DNA of 6,376 bases from Bacteroidota bacterium. Its GTDB lineage: Bacteria > Bacteroidota > Bacteroidia > Flavobacteriales_F > PHOS-HE28. Each line of letters starts with the position of its first letter. Position 1 is the first letter of the stretch. Positions 1-5,728 of this stretch are shown in pieces. The notes beneath the pieces are model-generated. The model worked only from the letters and a program-made list of their open reading frames with translations. It ran no database searches and was not told the origin of the DNA. The translations under genes were made by a program, and so were the position numbers. Where the stretch lies: contig JAEYWT010000203.1 in the NCBI GenBank assembly GCA_023428865.1, positions 1 through 6,376 of the forward strand, read 5' to 3'.

Positions 1-1146
1 AACGAGCTCGATGCGGCCTTCTACCTGCTTCAGATATCACCTGCCTCCACGGTGGAAGGGCGTTTCCAGAACAGCGACGGTTCCGAATTCACCATCGCCT
101 ACGGAGGCCTGAGCCTTTCCACTTGGCAGCATTTGGCCTTGGTGTATGATGGCGTGGAACTGAGCATATGGCACAATGGTGATCTGGTGGTCACGGAGCC
201 AGCCTTTGGTTCCATAGCCAATGGGAGTGTGCCCTTCTATATCGGCAATGTCCAGTTCAACGCTGTTCCGTTCCTCCTAGATGGCCGTGTGGACGAAGTG
301 GCCTTGTACCAGCGCCCGCTGGATGCCGCCGAGATCGCCTGCTTGGCTTCGGGCGCGCCGGACGCGGCAGACATCGACCTGGCCTTCTACTACGACTTCA
401 ACGAAGGGGTGCCCGGTGGGAACAATACCACGATCACCACGTTGGTTGACCAGACCGGGAATACCGTTGCCGCACTCCAGAACTTCGCACTAACGGGCGC
501 GGCGAGCAACTTCGCAACACCACCCACCTTGGGAACCTTGTTGCAGGACGATCTGTGCGACGGGGAAACCTACACCTTCAACGGGGAAATCTTGAGCAGC
601 CCGGGTACCTACACGGCAACATTCCAGTCGAGTGAGGGGAGCGTCTCCACCGTGGTGCTGCAGCTGTTCCAGGGTGAAGTGAATACGAACGTGGTCCAGA
701 ACGGCAACCAGCTGATCTCCACCGCTGCGGGTGCCCAATGGCAATGGTATACCTGCAACAATGGCTCTTATACCTTGATCCCCGGTGCCACGGCGCAGTA
801 CTACCAAGCTACGGCGGTGGGTAGTTATGCGGTCTTCGTAACGCAGGCGTGCGCTGGCTACAGTGACTGCATCGAGGTTGTATCCATCGGCATCGAAGAG
901 CGGCAGTTGCCTTTGTTCACGCTTGCCCCCGTTCCGGCTGGTGACCTGCTCAACATAGAACTGAACCGCCCTGTGCAAAGCGCAGTGATCGCCGTGGTGG
1001 ACATGACCGGTCGGGAGGTGCTGGTGCGTGGTATAGGAGCGGTGCGCAAGACCCAGCTGGATATTTCTAGCCTAAGGCCGGGTGCCTATTTCCTGCGTGT
1101 AGAGGCCGATGGCGCTACGCGGGTGGTGCGTTTCGTGCGGGGCTAG
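1..1146 (+). CDS. Secreted LamG / Ig-like protein with T9SS type A sorting domain (5' end missing)
   Basis: The frame is open from base 1, so the true start lies upstream; 381 residues are visible. Residues 1-115 look like a LamG (concanavalin A-like) jelly-roll: TWQHLALVYDG near 42, then IGN and GRVDEVALYQRPLDAAEI near 96-111. A second jelly-roll-associated stretch follows at about 125-172 (FYYDFNEGVPGGNN, then NFALTG). Next come LCDGETYTFNG at about 185-195 with a GTYTATF strand, a module common in Bacteroidota surface proteins, and an Ig-like domain at about 225-295 (WQWYTCNNG, IPGATAQYY, GSYAVFVTQ, paired cysteines). The last ~78 residues (303-381) are a T9SS type A sorting domain: LAPVPAGDLLNIEL, VVDMTGREV, LDISSLRPGAYFLRV, ending in VVRFVRG. 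Inference: the product is exported by the Sec pathway, passes the outer membrane by T9SS, and is released or anchored on the surface. LamG folds often bind carbohydrate or protein, but no ligand can be named. Confidence 0.9.
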   Translation, partial: NELDAAFYLLQISPASTVEGRFQNSDGSEFTIAYGGLSLSTWQHLALVYDGVELSIWHNGDLVVTEPAFGSIANGSVPFYIGNVQFNAVPFLLDGRVDEVALYQRPLDAAEIACLASGAPDAADIDLAFYYDFNEGVPGGNNTTITTLVDQTGNTVAALQNFALTGAASNFATPPTLGTLLQDDLCDGETYTFNGEILSSPGTYTATFQSSEGSVSTVVLQLFQGEVNTNVVQNGNQLISTAAGAQWQWYTCNNGSYTLIPGATAQYYQATAVGSYAVFVTQACAGYSDCIEVVSIGIEERQLPLFTLAPVPAGDLLNIELNRPVQSAVIAVVDMTGREVLVRGIGAVRKTQLDISSLRPGAYFLRVEADGATRVVRFVRG

Positions 1147-1163
1147 AAGCCTTGTTACCTTCG
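1131..1163 (+). promoter_or_regulatory. Candidate Bacteroidota sigma-A promoter for pdhB
   Basis: TACCTTCG at 1156-1163 matches the Bacteroidota -7 element TAnnTTTG with one mismatch. TTTCG at 1131-1135 could serve as the -33 element, with 20 bases between the two. Transcription would start near 1170 and give pdhB a leader of roughly 67 bases. The -33 element lies inside the last codons of the preceding gene. It is predicted from motif and spacing only. Confidence 0.45.
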
Positions 1164-1176
1164 CCCCGCCGTGACC

Positions 1177-1220
1177 AGGTCCATAGCTCAGGTAGAGCCG
1201 TGGAACTTGGTTCTCGAGCC
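1177..1220 (+). other. tRNA-like relic in the pdhB leader
   Basis: CCATAGCTCAGGTAGAGC at 1181-1198 reads like the D-arm region of a bacterial tRNA (TA at positions 8-9, GCTC stem, AG..GGTA loop, GAGC stem), but the D-loop is three bases short. Downstream, GGTTC and GAGCC at 1209-1220 resemble T-arm halves separated by an extra TC. There is no proper anticodon stem-loop, and nothing downstream pairs with the 5' acceptor segment AGGTCCA at 1177-1183. It therefore cannot be a functional tRNA. A decayed or deleted tRNA gene is the likeliest explanation; chance similarity or a regulatory leader structure are alternatives. Confidence 0.35.
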
Positions 1221-1236
1221 TTGAAACTTTCCAAGC

Positions 1237-2220
1237 ATGCGTACAGTCCAGATGCGTGAGGCCCTCAGCGAGGCCATGAGCGAAGAGATGCGCCGTGATC
1301 CCAACGTCTTCCTGATGGGCGAAGAGGTGGCCGAATACGACGGTGCTTACAAAGTGAGCAAAGGCATGCTGGCCGAGTTCGGTGCGAAACGGATCATCGA
1401 CACACCCATCGCCGAACTAGGTTTCTCGGGCATCGCAGTAGGTGCGGCCATGAACGGCTTGCGGCCCATCGTGGAGTACATGACCTGGAACTTCGCCATC
1501 CTCGCGGCCGACCAGGTCATCAACCATGCGGCCAAAATGTTGCAGATGAGCGGTGGTCAGTTCAACGTGCCCATCGTATTCCGCGGTGGCAACGGCAGCG
1601 CAGGCCAGCTCGCGGCAACGCACAGCCAGAGCTTCGAGGCCATGTACGCCAACATTCCTGGTCTTAAAGTGTTCAGTCCCAGCACACCATACGACGCAAA
1701 AGGCTTGTTGAAAGCCGCCATCCGCGACAACGACCCGGTGCTCTTCATGGAGAGCGAGCGCATGTATGGCGACAAGGGCGAGATCCCCGAGGGCGAATAC
1801 CTGCTTCCCATCGGTGTGGCCGATGTGAAACGCGAAGGCAAGGACGTCACCATCGTATCGTTCAACAAGATGATGAAAGTGGCACTCGCTGCTGCGGAAG
1901 AGCTGGCCAAGGAAGGCATCGATGCCGAAGTGATCGACCTGCGTACCATCCGTCCGTTGGATCATGCCACCATCATCAAGAGCGTGAAGAAGACCAACCG
2001 CCTGGTGGTGGTGGACGAGAACTGGCCCTTCGGCAGCATCAGTAGCGAGATCGCCTACCGCGTGCAGAAGGATGCCTTCGACTTCCTCGATGCACCCGTC
2101 TTCCGCGTGAACCAGGCCGATGTACCGCTGGCGTTCACGCCAACGCTCATCGAAGCATCACTCCCCAGCGTGCCCCGTGTGGTGAAGGCAGTGAAGGAGG
2201 TGATGTATGTGGTGAAGTAG
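1237..2220 (+). CDS. pdhB: Pyruvate dehydrogenase E1 component, beta subunit
   Basis: The 327-residue product has the usual length for the beta subunit of the thiamine-diphosphate-dependent E1 enzyme, which with the alpha subunit decarboxylates pyruvate and acetylates the E2 lipoyl domain in the cytoplasm. The N-terminal pyrimidine-binding domain covers about residues 1-180. In RIIDTPIAELGFSGIAVGA, Glu60 sits where the family has the glutamate that activates the cofactor. THSQ at 128-131 contains the active-site-region histidine (His129), and RGGNGSAGQ precedes it. The C-terminal transketolase-like domain starts near 190, with VTIVSFNKM, EVIDLRTIRPLD (231-242) and VVVDENWPFGS. The ATG follows an A-rich stretch without a Shine-Dalgarno sequence, normal for this phylum. 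The alpha subunit and E2/E3 genes are not adjacent here, so the subunit partners must be encoded elsewhere. A branched-chain 2-oxoacid or acetoin dehydrogenase beta subunit is a less likely alternative. Confidence 0.95.
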   Translation: MRTVQMREALSEAMSEEMRRDPNVFLMGEEVAEYDGAYKVSKGMLAEFGAKRIIDTPIAELGFSGIAVGAAMNGLRPIVEYMTWNFAILAADQVINHAAKMLQMSGGQFNVPIVFRGGNGSAGQLAATHSQSFEAMYANIPGLKVFSPSTPYDAKGLLKAAIRDNDPVLFMESERMYGDKGEIPEGEYLLPIGVADVKREGKDVTIVSFNKMMKVALAAAEELAKEGIDAEVIDLRTIRPLDHATIIKSVKKTNRLVVVDENWPFGSISSEIAYRVQKDAFDFLDAPVFRVNQADVPLAFTPTLIEASLPSVPRVVKAVKEVMYVVK

Positions 2221-2267
2221 GGTCCTCCAACCTTGTGGTTATTTTCCGGCCTCACTTTCGGACGACC

Positions 2268-3599
2268 GTGAAGCTATTTCGACACCTGTCACTGGCCAGC
2301 GTATTGCCTGCGGCACTCGCAGCACAGATCACCATCAACTTCGAAGGCGACCTACGCGGTGATACCATCCCGTTGGATAGCATTCACGTGGAGAACCTTA
2401 CGGGAAGTGGTGATACCACGATCTACTTCCCGGAACATGAACTTGTACTCGACTTCACCACCGGAATACCAATGTTTGCGGGTGGTTCTGATCATATCCT
2501 AGGCATCCCAAACCCGTTCGTCGGTAACACGGATGTGATGGTGCTCTCCAACGGTGGCGAACTGCAACTGACCGCATATAATGCTACCGGTCGCGCGTTG
2601 ACGTCGGTTCGCATCCATACGGATGCTGGCACGCATCGTTTCCGCTACAGCAGTGGTCTGTCCGGCCTTCAGATCATTCGAGTGGAGCAGGAAGGCGTGC
2701 GATACAGCGCGCCCTTACTTGCAGTTGAAGGGGATGGAACGGCTACCAGTACATTGGCATACGCGGGTGCAGCGGACCAGCGTGTTATGAACGGAACGAC
2801 CAAGTCCGATCGTTCCTTATTCACCTGGCAACCTGGCGATGAACTGCGCTACATCGGCTATGCCTCCAACGACACGGCGATGTTCAGCGGGGTCATCCTG
2901 CATACCCCCACCACGTCCACTACGCGCACATTCACATTCTACGCGCCTACCTGTGCCGAAGCACCTACAGTGGCCGATGCGGATGGCAATGTGTACCCGG
3001 TGGTACGCATCGGTGACCAATGCTGGATGGCAGCCAGCCTGCGTGCGACCCGCTACAGCGATGGCAGTTCCATTCCCAATGTGACAGGTAATAACGAATG
3101 GAGGTCCCTGAACACAGGGGCATGGTGTTACTACGACAACAGTCCTTCCCAGAACTTGACACACGGGAAATTGTACAACTGGCACGCAGCGATGGATCCG
3201 CGTGGCATTTGCCCACTAGGCTGGCATGTGCCTTCCGATGCAGACTGGCACGTGCTGGAAAGCGCACTCGGCACACCTGCGGAAGAGCTTACGGATATCG
3301 GTATGCGGGGCGAAGCACATAACGTGGGCGGCAAACTGAAGTCGCTTTCGTTGTGGAATGCGCCCAATACCGGTGCAACGAACGAAAGTGGCTTTTCTGC
3401 ATTCGCGAGTGGTAATCGCGACGGCTTTTCCGATGGCACCTTTTTCAATGCGGGCAGCCATGGCTACTGGTGGACATCCACGGATTACGGCGAGTTCAAC
3501 TACGCCTGGCAACGTCGGCTCCGGAGCTCCATGGCGGGCATAGGACGTTATGGTACCTACAAGCGGAGCGGGTCCTGCATCCGCTGTGTGCAGGATTGA
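2268..3599 (+). CDS. Exported FISUMP-domain protein
   Basis: I place the start at GTG 2268, which gives 443 residues opening with MKLFRHLSLASVLPAALAAQ: a basic start, a hydrophobic core and an ALA/A-Q cleavage site, a textbook Sec signal peptide. An upstream in-frame GTG at 2235 would add 11 residues and bury the signal. Residues ~20-70 carry the DSIHVENLTGSGDTTIYFP pattern. Residues ~80-140 (IPNPF, LQLTAYNATGRAL, GTHRFRYSSGLSGLQIIRV) resemble the beta-sandwich of a T9SS sorting domain but lie internally. Residues ~235-442 form a FISUMP domain: DADGNVYPVVRIGDQCWMAA, LRATRYSDG, GICPLGWHVPSDADW, NESGFSA, YWWTST and the closing SGCSIR-like SGSCIRCVQD. The domain is widespread in exported Bacteroidota and Fibrobacterota proteins, and its function is not established. 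No C-terminal sorting domain follows, so the final location (periplasm, outer membrane or outside) is uncertain. TATTTTCC at 2240-2247 is a weak promoter candidate; co-transcription with pdhB 47 bases upstream is also possible. Confidence 0.88.
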   Translation: MKLFRHLSLASVLPAALAAQITINFEGDLRGDTIPLDSIHVENLTGSGDTTIYFPEHELVLDFTTGIPMFAGGSDHILGIPNPFVGNTDVMVLSNGGELQLTAYNATGRALTSVRIHTDAGTHRFRYSSGLSGLQIIRVEQEGVRYSAPLLAVEGDGTATSTLAYAGAADQRVMNGTTKSDRSLFTWQPGDELRYIGYASNDTAMFSGVILHTPTTSTTRTFTFYAPTCAEAPTVADADGNVYPVVRIGDQCWMAASLRATRYSDGSSIPNVTGNNEWRSLNTGAWCYYDNSPSQNLTHGKLYNWHAAMDPRGICPLGWHVPSDADWHVLESALGTPAEELTDIGMRGEAHNVGGKLKSLSLWNAPNTGATNESGFSAFASGNRDGFSDGTFFNAGSHGYWWTSTDYGEFNYAWQRRLRSSMAGIGRYGTYKRSGSCIRCVQD

Positions 3600-3612
3600 A
3601 CCTTCGGTTTTC
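3598..3612 (+). terminator. Weak hairpin at the end of the FISUMP gene
   Basis: GAACC-TTC-GGTTT can form a five-base-pair stem (one G-T pair) that begins in the stop codon and runs into TTTTC. It is short and the T run is poor, so it is only a weak intrinsic-terminator candidate. It sits in the 62-base gap between two convergent genes, where termination is expected. No better hairpin is visible in the gap on either strand. Confidence 0.22.
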
Positions 3613-3661
3613 GACCATTCGTAGCTTGAACCAGTGCTTGCAGGTTGTGCGCATTGCACGC

Positions 3662-5446
3662 TCACTCCTTCATCAACCGGAACACCGCCGGACCGTTATC
3701 GGCTATCACCTGTGCAGTGTAGCTACCCGCTGGCAATAGGCCAAGGTCCACAGTGAGCGGCAACGTTCCCGATGCTTCGGCAGCCAAGCGGCCGGTTGCG
3801 TCGAAGATCCGTACGCGGTTAGTTCCTGCCCAAGCACCGTCCAGCGTGATCACATCCGTGAACGGATTCGGAAAGGCATGTAACGGTTGCGCATTCACCT
3901 CGCCCATGTGCGTGGTGCTGTTGGACCAAGCATAACGCGCACAAAAAGCATCAGAGCTACTGGATCCTGCGTTCTGGAGGTTCACGGCTGGCCCTTGCAT
4001 GGCAACGTTCAACGCGGACGAGCGGAACGCACCCGCGATGAGGATCTGCCCTGTGGGGTTGATGGCGATCGCGTTCGCCTCATCACTGCCACTTGCACCG
4101 CCGATACGTACAGCGCCACTCAGCGAAAAGTCATCCCACGCATACCGCGCCATCACGATATCGCGCACGCCGCTGTTCGGCTGTAGGTTGGTGGTGCCAG
4201 GCCCGATCTGCATGTCGTAAGCACCGAACGCGAGGTCACCGATGAAGACGAAATGCCCATCATCCGTGCGCGCCATGGAACGCCGATGGGTGTTGGCAGA
4301 AGCGCCACCCACCGGTTCAATGAGCTGGTCGAACTGTGCTGCATTCAGAAGCGCGCCGGCCGAGGCACTGAGTTTTACGATGTAAGTGCCAACGTTATTG
4401 GTGATCGGGGTCAAGGTCTCGGTTCCCGCTCCGGGGTCCACATCTACGGAAGTCTCGAAACGCCCCATCAGAAGCACCTCATCCTCGAATACTTCAAGTC
4501 CGAAGAGACCATCGCTGGAGCCAGGTGCGACCATGCGGGCGAGCCAGTCGAAACTTCCATCGGCTGCGTACTTCGCCACGCAGACATCGCGGCCACTGCT
4601 GGCCGGTGCGATCACGGCTTGGTCGGCTCCGGGATCGAAGTCGGTGCCAGCGTTGAAGAAGCCGCCCACGTAGAGCGCACCATCTTCATCGAACCGGATG
4701 TCCGTGGTCTGGTCGGTGAAATTGCCCGTGCCACCGAGAGCAAAACCCCATTCGAAGTCCATGGCTGCATCGTACTTCGCTACGAACGCATCGGAACCAC
4801 CAGAGGTGTTCACCTGGGCTACGCCAGCGCCAGGGTCAAGGTCCAGGTTGTCGCCAAAGGCACCGTGCAAGGCGAAACCACCGTCAGCGTCGACTTCCAA
4901 ACCAAGTACCGTGTGGGAGGAGGTGAAGAACTGGTTCACCGGACTGCTTAGGATCATGTGGTCTTGTAACGCGCCCGTTTGGCCATCGAGACGGAGCACG
5001 GCGGAGTGGTTCCCCGTGGCAGGAGAAAGCACCTCATCGGTTCCCGGATCGATGTCCACAGCGCGACTGAACGAGCATGCCAGCAACACATCTCCATTTT
5101 GGGTGAAAGCCGCCCCACCAACGAGTTCAGTTCGATCATTGCCCAGGGTGAAGCCCCAGGCGTACGAGCCATCGGCGTTCAGTTTCACCACGAAAACATC
5201 CAGCGAAGGGGGTGTAGCCGAAGGCACTGCGGCCACCAGGACCTCATTCGGACCAGGGTCCAGGTCGATGGTGTTGGAGAATGTGCCTGCAAGTAGCATC
5301 GCGCCATTGTCGGCCAACGCACACACCTTGGCCTGGTCGTTCAAATTGGTTCCCCAGCGTGCCGAGGCCTGATGCACGAATTGCCCCTGAGCATGTACGG
5401 CCAGGCAAACAATGAGGAAGAACAGGGTTGCGGAGAGCTTTTTCAT
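3662..5446 (-). CDS. Secreted seven-repeat (propeller-like) protein with T9SS type A sorting domain
   Basis: The 594-residue product starts with MKKLSATLFFLIVCLAVHAQ, a clear Sec signal peptide cleaved after about residue 19. Seven repeats of roughly 66-80 residues follow, with the pattern [GxF...xDxDPG...DxFVAKYdadGsfeWgfxlGG...D]. The DPG motifs fall at 63-65, 133-135, 204-206, 271-273 and 337-339; in the last two repeats they have drifted to QIGPG (413-417) and QGPA (484-487). This layout resembles SBBP-like beta-propeller proteins common in Bacteroidota, and a seven-bladed propeller is my inference. Residues 525-594 are a T9SS type A sorting domain: FPNPFTDVITLDG, VRIFDATGRLA, LGLLPAGSYTAQV, ending in FRLMKE. 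The protein is probably secreted or surface-anchored. Aspartate-rich DxDPG turns could bind calcium, but that is not shown. It is transcribed away from hppA and toward the FISUMP gene. Confidence 0.9.
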   Translation of the reverse strand: MKKLSATLFFLIVCLAVHAQGQFVHQASARWGTNLNDQAKVCALADNGAMLLAGTFSNTIDLDPGPNEVLVAAVPSATPPSLDVFVVKLNADGSYAWGFTLGNDRTELVGGAAFTQNGDVLLACSFSRAVDIDPGTDEVLSPATGNHSAVLRLDGQTGALQDHMILSSPVNQFFTSSHTVLGLEVDADGGFALHGAFGDNLDLDPGAGVAQVNTSGGSDAFVAKYDAAMDFEWGFALGGTGNFTDQTTDIRFDEDGALYVGGFFNAGTDFDPGADQAVIAPASSGRDVCVAKYAADGSFDWLARMVAPGSSDGLFGLEVFEDEVLLMGRFETSVDVDPGAGTETLTPITNNVGTYIVKLSASAGALLNAAQFDQLIEPVGGASANTHRRSMARTDDGHFVFIGDLAFGAYDMQIGPGTTNLQPNSGVRDIVMARYAWDDFSLSGAVRIGGASGSDEANAIAINPTGQILIAGAFRSSALNVAMQGPAVNLQNAGSSSSDAFCARYAWSNSTTHMGEVNAQPLHAFPNPFTDVITLDGAWAGTNRVRIFDATGRLAAEASGTLPLTVDLGLLPAGSYTAQVIADNGPAVFRLMKE

Positions 5447-5472
5447 GGTGGTGTTTTGCGGTTCAACAGGCG

Positions 5473-5503
5473 TAAAGGTGCCCGGATATCAAGGCCGACG
5501 CAA
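5473..5503 (-). promoter_or_regulatory. Candidate promoter for the seven-repeat protein gene
   Basis: Read on the minus strand, TTG (complement of 5501-5503) is followed after 20 bases by CACCTTTA (complement of 5473-5480), an imperfect match to the TAnnTTTG -7 element. Transcription would start near 5468, leaving a leader of about 20 bases before the ATG. The spacing equals that of the pdhB promoter candidate, but the first base and last base of the -7 element deviate. Confidence 0.3.
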
Positions 5504-5514
5504 CACAACTTTCG

Positions 5515-5547
5515 TTGACAGAAGCCAACGCCGCGCTGCTACGTTCT
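5515..5547 (+). promoter_or_regulatory. Possible distal promoter upstream of hppA
   Basis: TTGACA at 5515-5520 and TACGTTCT at 5540-5547 stand 25 bases apart start to start, as in the pdhB candidate, and the second element is close to TAnnTTTG. If used, the transcript would have a leader of about 175 bases that includes the CCTGCC repeat. This is a motif match only and competes with the element at 5657. Confidence 0.22.
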
Positions 5548-5577
5548 GTTGCCGAAGACATCATCGACGCTAACGGT

Positions 5578-5609
5578 CCTGCCACCTGCCCCTGCCCCTG
5601 CCCCTGCCC
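5578..5609 (+). repeat. CCTGCC hexanucleotide tandem repeat
   Basis: Five copies of CCTGCC occur: one at 5578-5583, a single A at 5584, then four perfect contiguous copies at 5585-5608, with a trailing C. The tract is strongly strand-asymmetric (pyrimidine-rich on the plus strand). It lies between the divergent repeat-protein gene and hppA. Such short tandem repeats can change copy number by slippage; whether this one does cannot be told from one sequence. Confidence 0.9.
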
Positions 5610-5656
5610 TTGAATACTGTCTACTGGTTCCGCACCCTGAGTTCCAAGCCATTTCC

Positions 5657-5664
5657 TATTTTCG
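5657..5664 (+). promoter_or_regulatory. Candidate proximal promoter -7 element for hppA
   Basis: TATTTTCG matches TAnnTTTG with one mismatch and is followed by CGGCCC, much as the pdhB element is followed by CCCCGCC. Transcription would start near 5671 and give a leader of roughly 58 bases. I see no good TTTG-like -33 element at the expected distance, so only the -7 half is supported. Confidence 0.38.
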
Positions 5665-5728
5665 CGGCCCGCTTGGCATCATGGGTGATGAAAAGCGTTG
5701 AGACACAAAGACATACACAACAAGGAAG

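Noticed and set aside
1141..1151. GGCT-AGA-AGCC hairpin over the stop codon of the LamG gene, considered as a terminator
   Set aside because: Only four base pairs, not followed by a T run, and it overlaps the spacer of the better-supported promoter candidate.
1417..1965. A 182-codon minus-strand frame inside pdhB
   Set aside because: The plus strand is a conserved, full-length PdhB with its catalytic residues; the antisense product has no recognisable family features.
2235..2267. Upstream GTG start for the FISUMP protein
   Set aside because: It would add 11 residues with several basic and proline residues before the signal peptide; GTG 2268 gives a canonical signal peptide directly.
3646..3660. 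GTGC-GCATT-GCAC inverted repeat downstream of the minus-strand gene, considered as its terminator
   Set aside because: Only four base pairs and no T run on the minus strand.
4698..5372. A 224-codon plus-strand open frame opposite the seven-repeat protein
   Set aside because: The minus strand encodes a signal peptide, regular repeats and a sorting domain; the plus-strand frame is low-complexity (Ser, Pro, Thr) and its own periodicity merely mirrors the repeats.
5578..5609. Repeat tract considered as a CRISPR array
   Set aside because: The six-base units are contiguous, with no spacers and no cas genes nearby.
5681..5701. Six-codon ATG frame (MGDEKR, then TGA) in the hppA leader, in the same frame as hppA
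   Set aside because: Too short to judge, without an initiation signal, and an ATG of this kind is expected by chance; kept only as a weak upstream-ORF possibility.
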